Source of the DNA: Lichtheimia corymbifera B2541
Lineage: Eukaryota; Mucoromycota; Mucoromycetes; Mucorales; Lichtheimiaceae
Length of the DNA stretch: 64,000 bases
Assembly: GCA_000697475.1 (NCBI GenBank)
Contig: JNEU01000734.1
Span: 186,001-250,000 of the forward strand
Direction: 5' to 3'
Shown: positions 1 to 13,310 of the stretch, in pieces
How positions within the stretch are numbered: position 1 is the first letter of the stretch
Layout of the letters: each line of letters opens with the position of its first letter
Notes under the pieces: model-generated
Seen by the model: the letters and a program-made list of their open reading frames with translations, nothing else
Told to the model about the DNA's origin: nothing
Databases searched by the model: none
Made by a program: the position numbers and the translations under genes

Positions 1-670
1 CTAGAGTATCATACCGTGAGCTAATATCCCAATGTAAAGAGATTGATACCCATGTACTTACTGCACGGTGGTTTTCATTTCATCCGTAAAGTAAGGCGAA
101 TAAACATAGACGTTATCATTGTAGACGACAAATTGACGAGATACTTGAGGAACTTTGGCGGGGAAAGGAGCCAACTTGTGAGTCGATGCAATCTTGAGGC
201 CAAAGCGGATTTCATCATTTGGCTTCACAGGTGTATCAAAGGTGATCTTGTAAAGTTGTAGTTCCCTTTTATATCAATGTACTTGTGAGTTATTGTTGCA
301 AAGACGCGTATATAAAACGAACTCACTTTTCAGAGTCGAAGCCTGCTTGTTCAATGGATAAAGGTGTCTTGGGTTCCTGACGCAAGAAAGCCGTGATACT
401 GGCAACGTGTTCCTCTGCATTCTTGGGGATCGTGAAGATATATTCAGTGGCAGATGCTTTGTCGATATTCTTTGCGCGGATGCCGATATCCTCATGGACC
501 ACACCACTACGCAAGTCGACCACTCGGATTAGGCGCGTGTTTCTGAAAGTGGGATCAATCGGTATGGTTGTCTTGGCAACGGCTTCAGATGAGGGCGATG
601 CTGATACTAGGCTCAGTCCAAGAAAGCCAAATAAGAATGCTCCCAGTAACGTGCGTACTGAAAACTGCAT
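1..670 (-). CDS. OST1: Oligosaccharyltransferase subunit OST1 (ribophorin I), 5' part only
   Basis: Ribophorin I is a single-pass ER membrane subunit of the oligosaccharyltransferase that moves the lipid-linked glycan onto Asn of nascent proteins. Exon 1 is 670..327 and exon 2 is 265..62. The next intron begins at 61 and its AG acceptor falls at positions 2-1, so exon 3 starts just outside the window. The start at 670 gives a clear signal peptide (hydrophobic residues about 8-22, ending VSA). It is followed by the family hallmark NTRLIRVVDLRSGVVHEDIG and, after the join, YKITFDTPVKPNDEIRFG. Phases agree: exon 1 ends with two bases of a Lys codon, completed by G at 265. About 182 codons are present, roughly the first 40% of the family length; the membrane segment lies outside. 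It is divergent from the reductase gene at 2111. Confidence 0.93.
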
Positions 671-2110
671 GTCGACTGTGTCTGTGTGTGCAAGAGCAAA
701 AGAATCGAATTACAACTTGGGCATCCCATAATGTCAAAGGGCGCTTTTGGACTCCGGCTATCTTACACCATGCATCCCCACCACAGCCAATCGTTTGCCG
801 CCACTACTGAGCACGGTCATTGTAACACACTGAAAGGGAAGGAGGGTGTTGTTATTACACACCTCTTGGAGAGAAAGAGAAACATATGTTGACATGTGTC
901 CTTTAATAGGTGATTTATCGTAGAGGTCGCATATCATCCAAGATCGGGTGCATCCTCACCCTATTCCTTCCCAGATTTCACATACATACATTATCAGCAA
1001 CTTTTCATGAGACGTACCATAGCCAACATTCATTGTCTTTGTGATTCTTTGTTCCTTAAATATATCGACCCATGGGTTCATTGTATTCTATAATGCATGG
1101 TGCTGTTTATGTTGGGGAGGGGGCTAAAAGCCGGGAAGGATAGTAAATGTTGATTTGTGATCAAAGGATAAGAATGGTGAAGTAAAGGAACGGCTGACAG
1201 CTGTAATGATTAGGGATCAGCCGATTGATTGTTATCATTTGGATTCCACCCCCATAGACCCAAGAGTAGAAGGATCAGAAAAATATGATCTGCCCCCTTC
1301 ACATCCTCCTCCTAACTGAGAAATGTTCATTATATATGCAGCACCAAGGCATGTTTTCGCACAACATCACGTTAATTGAGCCAAGTGCCCACATAATATA
1401 GCAACAGTTTATCCATCAATGGAACGTCTCTCTAAAGTTGATCCATCTGTGATACTCAAGTACGCATTGACAAAGGTGCAGAGAGTCATTAAATTGTATT
1501 TGCATGCTCAAGCGTTAAAAAGGAACCAGGTGGATCATTCAGATCCTAGCAAATAATAACCGTCCATTCATGTTGGAGCATATTTCATTATGTAGATGCA
1601 TATCCAGGGAAGCTCTTTGCAATAAACACCCACTATTTTCTCATGATCTCTTTGTCTTGTGCGTTGATTTTTCCCTTTCCAATCACGTTCATCCGTTGTT
1701 AGGGTTCCATCCTCCTATTATCCTATTGGAAAGCTCACAGCGTTACCTAGCTCACTTTCCATACCTCTACTAAAGCCTTTAATAAGAGAGAGTGTATACT
1801 TGCTCCCAGCAAGCGCTACCTCATACGCAGCTCAAGATACGATAAAAGCATTTGAGTCATTATGCATGATGGGAACAAATATAATAAACATATCAGGATG
1901 CAGGAGATCTCTTATGTATGGCCCCACAATATCGGTTGCGATGAGTCAATTCGCATACAGCCAATGTGTAGCAAGTTTCAGAGAGATAATAGATAAACCG
2001 ATGACCCCGCCTTCTCTCCGAGGATCGGATATGTCAATTCATTTAAGGTTACTGTATCATATCAGCTTTCTCAGATCCACCCCTCTTTTCCCCACGGTCT
2101 CTCTATCTTG
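671..2110. other. Intergenic, divergent promoter region
   Basis: About 1.4 kb between two divergently transcribed genes. It is AT-rich. The open frames here, including a 103-codon one at 1800-2111, start or end at random with no recognisable protein. I see no repeat or RNA gene; it should hold the promoters of both flanking genes. Confidence 0.6.
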
Positions 2111-3319
2111 ATGACGCTGCCTCGCATTTTGACAGGTATGGATAACGTTACATATGATGGAGGAAATATCAAATATCTTATTATGCTATAAAAGTTGGTA
2201 CTGGTGCTGTTGGTGCTATTTACTCTTGGCGACTTGCTCAAGCGTGCCATGTCACCACTGTGTGCCGTTCGAATTTTGAAGCAGTGCGTCAGCACGGATT
2301 CAACATCGATTCCAAGAAATTTGGTCAAGAGACATTCATGCCCAACCAAGGCATGTACCAAAGTGCAACTGTCAACATGGGGTTATTATACTGACAGCTT
2401 TGTTTCTGCTACCAGTTGTCCGCCAAGTACCTAAAGCGCCAGAGGATCAGCCTTATGATTATGTGTTGGTGACACTTAAGGCGTTGCCTGAGGTCTACAA
2501 TGTGGCAGATATCATTGCACCAGCAGTAACCAAGGGCAAGACGACCGTTGTACTTATCCAGAATGGTTTGGGTGTTGAAGAGCCCATTGTGGAGCGTTTC
2601 CCGGACACGCCTATTGTGTCGGTGGTTGCTTACATTGGTACATCACAAACTTCCTTGGGCAAGATCCAGATGGTTGGTGGAGAAACGCTTGTTGTTGGCA
2701 ACTACAAACCATCGCCCGTTGATGCCAATTCCAAAATCGATTCTTTTGTCAAGCTTTTGGAAAAGGGAGGATGTACAGTGAACCGTGTAGATGATGTGGA
2801 ACGTGTACGCTGGCAAAAGTTGTTCTGGAATGGTACATTCTCCCCTGTTTGTGCTATCAGTCGCATGGATACAACCGAAATTCTCAATTGCCAACCAGCC
2901 ATGGATACCGTCAAGGGCCTCATGTCAGAACTTGTTGAAGTAGCCAAGGCAGCTGGCTATGACTTTGATCCTGAAGAGCAGGTCAAGACTATGGTGGAAC
3001 GTACGCGTGCAACAGCAATGGATTATAAGGTAAGATCCTGAGGAGGGAGAGAAAAGGTTACACAGCATGACAAGATGATCTCATACCATCTTTATACAAT
3101 AGCCATCCATGTGAGTGTCTTCTTTTGGTTTATTACCTTGGAAACTAATATTACAATAGGTTGCTTGATGTCGAACATGGTCGACCTATGGAAGTAGGAG
3201 TGATTCTGGGATCTCCCTTGAAACGTGCCAAGGCTTTGGGAGTCAAGGTGCCAAAATTAGAGATGGTACACAATTTGTGCTATTCGATGAACGTGCACAC
3301 CTTAAACCAAAAGAAATAG
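2111..3319 (+). CDS. Ketopantoate reductase-like protein (ApbA/PanE family)
   Basis: Family members are NAD(P)H-dependent reductases; the type enzyme makes pantoate for coenzyme A, but fungal paralogues have varied substrates. Five exons give 320 residues: 2111..2135, 2195..2350, 2416..3029, 3103..3110 and 3160..3319. Joining exons 1 and 2 creates the Rossmann motif VGTGAVGAIYSWRLA (GxGxxG) near residue 9. The C-terminal helical domain has VRWQKLFWNG, whose Lys is the expected catalytic one, and KPSMLLDVEHGRPMEVGVI, which carries the conserved Glu. That second motif is in frame only if the 8-nt exon 4 (3103-3110) is included. Intron 2 has a GC donor at 2351-2352 and AG at 2414-2415; no GT donor keeps the frame. 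Substrate is not fixed by sequence alone. Confidence 0.88.
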
Positions 3320-3488
3320 CTTATACGCACAATGTAACATACCACAGCTATTCTGTATTGCATTAAAATCACAGACATCAAGCATTATAAACAATGAACA
3401 TTTTTGGGGGGAAATCATGTATTGGTGGTATTCAAAAATCAAAAACTAAGCACAACATATTTGCACTGCTACTACTACTACGTCCCGC

Positions 3489-4847
3489 TTAACGCTTGGC
3501 AGCCTTCTTGCATGCAACCTTATGGCCAGCCTTGTAATCCTTAACTTGACAATCACGACAGCAATACCAAATGCTCTTGCAGCCGCCACAGCAGAGAAGG
3601 GGTTTGCCAGGCTGATCCTTCAAGTGTTTGGCACCGCAATTGGAGCAATTGTCCGCGCTAGGTGGGTATGGAGAATTGAGGATACCAGCTTGGATCAACT
3701 GCTCGATCTTGTTATTGTACTGTTTGGAAGGCATGGATTGGAAAACCATGTTGCGTGCATCTTCTGGTGACTCATGCAATTGAATTGCACGTCGTTTGTT
3801 GTCACTCATACCCGTCTTGGTGCCATAAAGCTTCTTGAAACGTTCCTCTGCATCCTTCGCCTTGTTGTAATACTTGCGAGCCTCTGTCTTTTTGTTCTTC
3901 TCATGCAAAAGGATGGAAAGCGAGTATAACGAATTGATAAAGTCTGCCGTGTCAGGATGACCTCGTTCCAAATATAACCTGAAGGCCTTGATGGCATTGT
4001 CACGTTCCTTGAGATTCATGTAGATTGATCCTTGCACACTATAAGCGACCGTGTATTTGGAGTCCTTTTGTAAACAGCGTTCCAAGTCCTTCAATCCAAG
4101 TCTTTTCAACGCCAACGAGAAAGAAGAATATCAGTTAATACGCGTGGATCACCACCAGCAGCAGGTCTAAGCATTTTTGTTTACCTTAGCTTTCCCAATG
4201 AAAAATAGCAAGATGCACGTAAAAAGTATACACGTCCTGGAAGGTCATCGTAGGAGTTGATGGCGAGCGTAAGAGTTGTCAAGCTATCAAGCTGTCAGAT
4301 GACGATGAAAAAGGGGGATAACTTGCATTATTTCCAATTACCAGTGTTGATATTGTCTTCCCACCAAAAGGATCCATGCAGAAAACAATAAGCTGTTCTT
4401 GACAAAGAACCCTTCACGCTGTTCCTCTGGGACATCCTTGAGTAGCACCTTTTCATATTGTTGACCCAAAATAAGCACGCGTTCAGACATGGGTGCTGCC
4501 TTGTCATCAAGTAGCCACGCCTCAACAAGTGTTTCAGAAGCAGTCTTGATATCCTCTTCGTGCTGATTGAGCACATCGTCTTCCAATGAGCGTGGAATGG
4601 TCATGCACAAGTCGTAGCCCTTTCGGAATTTCTCCTTGGCTTGTCGATAACGTTTGACATCTGGATCAGTGGTCTCTGATGACTTGCCACGCGCCTCCAA
4701 GAGATCATACGCAATGATGCGTTGGTTGCCGTCCAAGAATCGATCCTTGTACTCTTCTTCCTGTTGTTGTTCACCCGTTGCTGCAGGTTTCTCAGGTACC
4801 TTGGAAGGGACGTGAGGGACAGTGGCAGTTTCAGCTTCGTTTGTCAT
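3489..4847 (-). CDS. TPR and MYND zinc-finger protein without SET domain
   Basis: Three exons (4847..4342, 4283..4185, 4101..3489) give 405 residues. The N-terminal third is polar. The middle, with joins reading CYFSLGKLRLGLKDLERC and then KYTVAYSVQGSIYMNLKE, shows TPR-type helical repeats used for protein contacts. The C-terminal about 50 residues form a MYND finger: CSNCG, then CCGGCKSIWYCCRDCQ and a final HKVAC. The downstream Met in MTNEAET at 4847 is preferred over an in-frame Met at 4937, because the extra segment is basic and hydrophobic and unlike the acidic N-terminus. SMYD methyltransferases pair MYND with SET, but no SET motif is present. It is probably an adaptor, with partner unknown. 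It is divergent from the dioxygenase gene at 6351. Confidence 0.85.
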
Positions 4848-6350
4848 TATGGTAACAAGATAGAATAGGAAGAATTGAAAGGGACGACGCCTGTGAATGA
4901 TCCCTTGGTGATTGACATACCTATCAATTCTAGCCAATCACTCGTTGCCGTGGCATGCTTCCTTACGTTGCACATATCCACTTATTGCCCCACTCTGTGT
5001 AACACCATGCATGAATGAATAGCATTGACACTACTTGGAATTACCTTCCTCCATCCCCCATTAGCCACACCAAAGATGTATAATGCAATGACATATTTCT
5101 CTATCATAAATGATATCCAAAAATGAAATAAAACGTCTTGTCGATGACAACAATAACTTGTAAAAGAAGCCAATAATAGCAGAGTTGGGTTATTGTGCAT
5201 ACATCGATGGTGTTGCTTTGCTTTTGTTGGAAGGGATATCGATGGAAGTTATCTTTATAAGATGTATGGTTTTGAAGAAGAGCTTGTGCTTGTGTGGGTA
5301 TAGATGAACCTAGACCACGTGACGGGGCCATACTGCAATAACCAATAGCGACATGCAATACCGGATGGAGTGGGCGATGGAAGATCGAGAGTAAAGGTCG
5401 ACAGTAGTCGTGGGAAAAAACAAGCAGATATCGTCATACTCCATTTGTTTCTTAGAATGATCTCATTTCAAAGCGAGCAAAAGAGACTTTTCACTGTGCA
5501 CATGATTCTACATCACTAAGCTGGCTTCTAAAACAAGCACAGCATTTTGTGTTGCATCGACACATCAGGGAAGAAAGCGTTGCTTTTGGAAATGATTGTT
5601 GAGAACTCATTGTGACCACGTGAGATTTTCCAGCCGTCGTATCGCTTATATACTTATCAAATCCCATGGAAGCATGAAATGGCCTATGGCTTTATGATGG
5701 AGGACGCTTGAATCTAACTTGATCGTATTATTTGCTTTTCATGACAATGGGGTTTAATAACATGGAAGGTGTATTTCAAAGCAGGGTCCTGTTTTGTGCA
5801 AGTGATGATAAAATACGCATGTCTGGGGTGGCACCAAAAAGGTGGATGGGAGTACAAAGATATACAACTCGTGTAGTGTGGGAACTGGGAAGCTATTCCG
5901 ATTTGTTGATGAGATGATGAGTGAAGCCTGGTCGGAAAGATAACCGCGCCCTACCTATCATGGAAAGTGCTATTTCCGCGGGGTGCACCATCAGCCTCGT
6001 CTCCTGGAATTTCCAATCTTTGTATTCCCTTGCAACATATCCTTGGATGTAGTTAGGATGAGTGCATGTATAATGGATTATAATATGGCCGGCATTTTCT
6101 TCTCAATATGTCAATTCCCGTGAACAGCTTGTGTCATTCATGTTTACAAAATAGCGCGGGGGAGAGGGGGGAAAGGAGATGTGCATGTGCTTTATGCAAA
6201 CAAGGCACATCTGATGACTCTATCCAATCAAATCGAGCCTCGTGGGAATTTTTTTTCTTCCCACGACCAGATCACCTTTATAAACGCTTGTTTTGCATCC
6301 ATTCTGTTTGAACCATTGATTCAGATTATAACAACACAACTTCTTTGAAA
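4848..6350. other. Intergenic, divergent promoter region
   Basis: About 1.5 kb between divergent genes. Open frames here are short and unconvincing. The right end holds the core promoter of the dioxygenase gene, described separately. I see no repeat or RNA gene. Confidence 0.6.
6241..6284 (+). promoter_or_regulatory. Core promoter of the dioxygenase gene: inverted repeat plus TATA box
   Basis: An exact 8-bp inverted repeat, CGTGGGAA (6241-6248) and TTCCCACG (6258-6265), flanks a T-rich 9-nt loop. Twelve bases further on is TTTATAAA (6277-6284), a TATA box 67 bp before the ATG at 6351. The inverted repeat could bind a dimeric regulator; no regulator can be named from sequence. Confidence 0.6.
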
Positions 6351-7851
<1,501 letters not shown>

Positions 7852-8072
7852 ACATAGTAAATATCTTCATTGTAAAAAGCATAAAAAACATCATATACAT
7901 ATATACAATTTGTATTCTACTGTAATTTGGGGAACCATTGTTGGGTTGGTGGCGGTGGGGTTCCTTTGTGCATTGCTATCGCTATTTCCATTTCCGTAAA
8001 TGGGGGCTCACAAAAGAAAATTTGTTGCTTTTTGTTTGCTTGAACTTTGCTTTTCCTGCTTGACATATACCA

Positions 8073-9713
8073 ATGGTGCGTCCATTTCCTTCAATCGTTT
8101 AATAGACATAAACGCTAATCGCTCGAGTAGAAAGTCAAGGCTCTCTCACGCTCCTCCAACGACTATGTGCGTGAACGATCGCAAGATATTCACAAAGTGC
8201 AACGCAACCTTGATCCAACAGCACATCCTTTCCAACAAGGCCGAGAGTATGTTCGTGCATTGAATGCGGTGAAGCTCGATCGCATGTTCTCCAAGCCATT
8301 CGTTGGTGCAATGGGTGGACACATTGACGGTGTATATTGTATGGCCAAGCACCCGAATCAGTTGAACACTGTGATCTCTGGCAGTGGTGACGGTGGTATG
8401 TTGTTGTAGTATAAGGGGAAAATATTTGCAAAGAGTACTCAATGGTGGTGCTGTATTGTAGAGATTCGATTATGGAAATTATCCGAGCAACAGACCGTAT
8501 GGCGTACGAGTGGTCATAATGGTATTGTACAAGGAGTATGTGCAGGTTCCAACAGCGGCCATTTCCTATCATGCTCTACCGATAAGACCGTCAAGATTTG
8601 GGATACGACATCATCGAGCGAGCCCATTCAAACATATCTCGCTGATCACGCTCTTATGGGATTAACACACCATCGTAAGGATCCTGTATTCGCAACAGCT
8701 GGTCGTACCGTCAACGTGTGGGATGAAAATCGATCCGAACCTATCCACTCTTTCGAATGGGGTGCCGATTCATATCAATCTGTCAAATTCAACCAAGTCG
8801 AGACCAACATTTTTGCCAGTTGTGGCACTGATCGCACCATTGTTTTGTACGATATGCGCACTAGCCAGCCCTTATCCAAGCTCGTCATGGCCTTACGTAC
8901 AAATGCTATTGCATGGAATCCTATTGAAGCTTATACATTTGCTACGGTAAGAAGCTCCCTGGGGACAAGGATTAGAGTAGGTGATTAATGCTTTTCATAT
9001 GATAGGCCAACGAAGATCACAATGCATATATCTTTGATATGAGAAAGATGGATAGCGCACAAAATGTTCTCAAGGACCACGTTTCCGCTGTGTAAGTGTT
9101 GAGATATTGGAGGTTAATTGTATGAGACACAACCAAGCTGATTTCCATAAACTTGTACACAGCATGGATATCGATTATTCCCCCACAGGTCAAGAGATTG
9201 TCACTGGATCATACGACAGGACGTTACGACTCTTTGATGTACGACGAGGACATAGTCGGGATGCATACCATACCAAGCGAATGCAAAGGTATAATTTGAT
9301 GGGAAGAAATGGGAATTTGGGAGATCAGAACTAATATGTTGCATCATATCAGAATCTTTTCGGTGCAATTCACCATGGATAGCAAGTACGTTCTCTCAGG
9401 TTCTGACGATGGCAATATCCGTATTTGGAAGGCTCGTGCTTCTGAGAAACTGGGAATCACAGACTGGCGGGAGCGTCAAAATCTCGAATATGCCGAATCT
9501 CTCAAGGAACGTTTCAAGCATATGGACGAAATTCGACGTATCGGTCGTCACAGACCTTTACCCAACGATATCAGGAGAGCCGACAAGCTCAAGAAAGAAA
9601 TGCTGGGAGCACAACGCCGAAAAGACGAGAATCGTCGCAAACACAGCAGAAAGGCTGCTCAAGAAAAGCCTGTCGCCGAGCGGAAAAAGGCTATCATTGG
9701 TGTTGCCAAGTAA
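8073..9713 (+). CDS. SOF1: SOF1/DCAF13, WD40 protein of the small-subunit processome
   Basis: Sof1 binds U3 snoRNP and is needed for early 18S pre-rRNA processing in the nucleolus. Six exons give 441 residues: 8073..8075, 8131..8395, 8462..8946, 9006..9091, 9163..9288 and 9353..9713. The first coding exon is only the ATG, and the next starts KVKALSRSSNDYVRERSQDI, the family N-terminus. WD repeats follow with typical ends such as GEIRLWK, KTVKIWD, RTVNVWDE, RTIVLYDMR, RTLRLFDVRR and GNIRIWKA. The Sof1-specific basic tail is present: EIRRIGRHRPLPNDIRRA, then Lys/Arg-rich sequence to the stop. Splice phases agree at every junction. It is in tandem with the dioxygenase gene, with 221 bp between them. 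Confidence 0.96.
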
Positions 9714-10506
9714 TCTTTCCCTTCATTCACACACAAAGAATCTTGCATGTTTTCATCCATTATTTTCCCTTTCCTGTTTTCCCATCACTTTTGTACAATA
9801 ATATTATGCAGACGTCCCGTTCATATTAGAGTTTGAGCAACATTACAGAATTTTCAAGCAATGTGTGTGTGAAGTGAGGTTGTCTCGGATTATCATCATC
9901 CTATCATGTTGAGGATCAATGGGTAGTGGGTTCGTTTACCCATGTTCATATTGGCTCATGTACGCAATGTTTATTGTTGAAGAGGTCTCTCTCAAACATG
10001 AATCATACGTAATAATGGGTTCATTGTAACACAGGAGTATGGGGAATTATATTGCTGCAGATCAAACAAGGCTAGTGAGATTGATTTATTCAGGTCATTG
10101 AATCAGCTGGGAAATATCACTGAAATGCCCAATCAGCATGCATCCACAGTCCCTTACTTTTTCCATTGCCCTGGTATGAAGCATTGTAACAATGAAGAAG
10201 AAAGATATCCGCATTTACGATTGATTTAATGAAAGATCTTGGTTGATGATCAGCAGCAGCACAGAGATCGATCACTGTCACACGGATTTTCCACATGAAA
10301 ATTTGATGGTTCTCATTAATTGACGGAATGTAACGGCGGGAAACCGGGTGCCACGCTTGTGTCATCGGCCACAGTGGCAATTACCACCCATTGAATAACC
10401 CAGGCATACAAAAACACAAGACGCATTCTAGGTCAAGAAGATATAAAAGGAACAAGTGAAGTGATATGATCATCTCCATCATCAAGACAAGTTCTCCTTA
10501 CGCAAT
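9714..10506. other. Intergenic with amylase promoter
   Basis: SOF1 terminator side, then the amylase promoter. A TATA box (TATAAAA, 10442-10448) lies about 65 bp before the amylase ATG. I see no gene in the rest. Confidence 0.6.
10442..10448 (+). promoter_or_regulatory. TATA box of the alpha-amylase gene
   Basis: TATAAAA about 65 bp upstream of the amylase start codon; spacing fits a fungal core promoter. Confidence 0.55.
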
Positions 10507-11960
10507 ATGAAGCTTTCCATTCTTACATTTTCCACACTCCTTTATGCTACTGCTGTCCTTGCACACCCTATTGTGAAGCGTGCAGGCGCCGATGACTGGA
10601 GATCGCGTTCAATCTATCAATTATTGACTGATCGCTTTGCTGGTGGCGGTGATTGCTCAGATTTATCTGACTACTGTGGTGGCAATTATCAAGGCATGAT
10701 TGATCATCTTGATTATATCCAGGGAATGGGATTTGATGCCATCTGGATTTCGCCCATCCCAACCAATTCACCTGGTGGTTACCATGGCTACTGGGCAACT
10801 GACTTTAATGGCCTGAATGAAAACTTTGGATCCAAGGACGACCTCAAGGCACTGGTGGATGCAGCCCATAAGCTCGATATGTATGTCATGCTGGATGTCG
10901 TGGCCAATCATGCTGGTCAACCTAGCACGGCAGGTGACTACTCTGGTTACACGTTCGATTCTGCCGATCAATATCACTCCCAATGCAAAATCGATTACGA
11001 TGACCAAAACTCTATTGAGCAGTGCTGGGTGGCGGACGTACTCCCTGATATTAATACTGAGGATGATAACGTGGTCAAGACGCTCAATGACATTGTCAAG
11101 AATTGGGTAACCACGTACGGCTTTGATGGTATCCGCATTGACACCGTGAAGCACGTGCGTCAAGACTTTTGGGATGGATACAATGAAGCAGCTGGTGTAT
11201 TTGCCACAGGAGAGTAAGTGTCATTTGATGTTTGGAATAGACTGCATACATAATACGTTAACATGTATCCTGCTATTATAGAGTCTTTGATGGTGATTCG
11301 TCGTACGTTGGTGCATACCAAAAGCATTTGGATTCGCTTCTCAATTATCCCATGTATTATGCGCTCAATGATGTCTTTGGTTCTGGAAAGGGCTTTAGCC
11401 GTATCAGCGAGATGAATGCAGCCAATGCAGATGCATTTACTGATACCAGTGTTCTTACCAACTTTATTGATAACCACGACAACCCCCGTTTCCTTAATAC
11501 CAACAAGGATACCTCGCTCTTTAAGAATGCGTTGACCTACGTGTTGCTCGCTGATGGTATTCCAGTGGTATATTATGGATCTGAACAAGGCTTTTCAGGT
11601 GGTGCTGATCCTGCCAATCGTGAAGCATTATGGACGACCGATTTTGACACCTCGTCGGATTTATACAAGTTTATGGCCACTGTCAACAAAGATGTTCGTC
11701 AAAAGGAGAACAAAAAGGTGGTGATGGATGTGGATGTACAAGACAACGTGTATGCATTCATGCACGGCGATGCTATTGTGGTATTGAATAACTACGGTAG
11801 TGGAGCCAGTAACGAGGTCACTGTCAACGTTGGTTCTCATGTTGCTGATGATGCCAGTATGAGCGACGTCTTTAGCAACACCACGGTTTCGGTATCTGGT
11901 GGTTCATTCACTTTCAAGCTTGACAATGGAAACCCTGCTATTTTTACTACTGCTTCTTAA
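10507..11960 (+). CDS. Secreted alpha-amylase, GH13
   Basis: An endo-acting enzyme that cuts alpha-1,4 bonds in starch outside the cell. Two exons (10507..11213, 11282..11960) give 461 residues. Residues 1-19 form a signal peptide (LLYATAVLA), followed by a short propeptide ending VKR at about 25, a Kex2-type site. All four GH13 regions are visible: DVVANH, GFDGIRIDTVKH with nucleophile Asp212, TGEVFDGD with acid/base Glu236, and FIDNHDNPR with Asp302. The intron splits the Glu236 codon (GA/A), so both exons are needed for activity. The C-terminal beta domain ends normally and there is no starch-binding module. The YHGYWATD substrate motif is present. Length and motifs fit the fungal Taka-amylase type. 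Confidence 0.95.
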
Positions 11961-12079
11961 ACTAATAAATGGCTATACTGCCTGTATTTTTATTTATAAA
12001 ATAACCATCTTACAAGATCGAAATCATAAAATAGGAAAATGCATTAAGACTTTATTCACAAGATCCAATGACCTGTCTT

Positions 12080-13310
12080 TTTCACTTATCACAGTATTTA
12101 CAAGCGATGAACCTGCATATACAGTATCAACTCTATACTACAATTCATCAAGTACCCGTACATGACGAGGTTCAACTCAGGAAGATCTCACACACTATAG
12201 GATTATAGAAACGGCTGGCCAACGCAATCTCGTATTCATTAAGGTAATCCTTTAATCCAACGTCATTCACAAGATGTAGGCTGAGAGGTACAATGAATTA
12301 CTCCATGAGGTAGGGGGGGGAGATACATCGGTATGGAAAGTTTCTATCCTTTGGGTGGGGATCGTGCAAAGGTGAATGGATTGATGTGAGATGTCGACTT
12401 ATAACATGATGGTTGTACATGATTGACAGGTTGCACGAAGGATGATGGCAATAGCTGCTGTAGTGTGTAAAGCACGACAATTGGATGCATCGATCGCTCA
12501 AGATGATGGCAACAATCAAGTTGACCATAAATGCATAAGAACAACGTTCTTTTCCACGCGTTGTATATATCCTGATCCTTCCATCCCATATACCGAAACA
12601 ATATTCAGATCCATATCCATAAGAAGTCGTATGTATTGAAACAAGTTGCTACACGTAAATAAAGGTGGTGCTCTACAATCGCTATCTGCTGTTCACGTAA
12701 AAAGAGGCTGCAAAGCCGGATGTCCAAGCAAAGATCGCTGTTCGAGACAATGAAATAATAAAGACCTTGCTATAACAACAGCTGCTATGTTGGGTTGCGG
12801 CAGAAGAGTGAGCAAGAACGAGTGTTGCAGTAGAGTGACAAGGTTGTGAACGCTGTTCGAGACAATGCAGTATAGGTATGCTCATGGCAACTGCTGCAAT
12901 GAATGCTGTTATGTTTGATTGTCGTTGAGGAGTGTACAAGAGAAGGTGGAGTGTCAAGAAACGTGGGTGTTGTTGTAGTGGGGTGCACACGCCATGGAGT
13001 TACCCATTCAGTCAAAGACAATGGGATCAAGACATTCGTAGGCTTGGCATGATGGGTTGAAGCAGGACAATTGTTCGCAGGCAGTAGTTATACTTGAATG
13101 GGGCAGCAGTTGCGAAGGGAAGAAGAGGGAATCAAGCTGGGAATGGAAGACCTGGAAATTATCATGCATATCCATCACACTGTAAATTGACCTATGATCT
13201 TGAGATTGCTCGGCTTGAACCCCCAAACTTGAGAAGATGCTCTCTGGCACGCTGATCAACTTTGTTCTACGAATGAATCCCATGCTTCATTATAAAAATA
13301 TTGAGTTGGA
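12080..13310. repeat. Dispersed repeat, copy A (about 1.2 kb)
   Basis: This stretch is a diverged homologue of about 25205-26310. Matching blocks occur in the same order: TTATCACAG with ACAAG near the left end, GGCCAACGCAATCTCGTAT, CAGATCCATATCCATA with GAAGTCGTATGTATTGAAA, CGCCATGGAG, and GATGGGTTGAAGCAGGACAA. Its right end (about 13195-13310) carries one copy of the short unit that is reiterated in 26200-26830. Open frames in both copies are not conserved in a coding manner. It is probably a transposable-element remnant of unknown class. Confidence 0.65.

Noticed and set aside
1800..2111. A 103-codon plus-strand frame
   Set aside because: No domain, no splice continuity and composition typical of AT-rich intergenic DNA. 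It ends where the reductase gene begins by coincidence.
4848..4937. Upstream in-frame Met for the TPR-MYND protein
   Set aside because: The added 30 residues are basic and hydrophobic, unlike the acidic family N-terminus, and lie in a likely 5' UTR.
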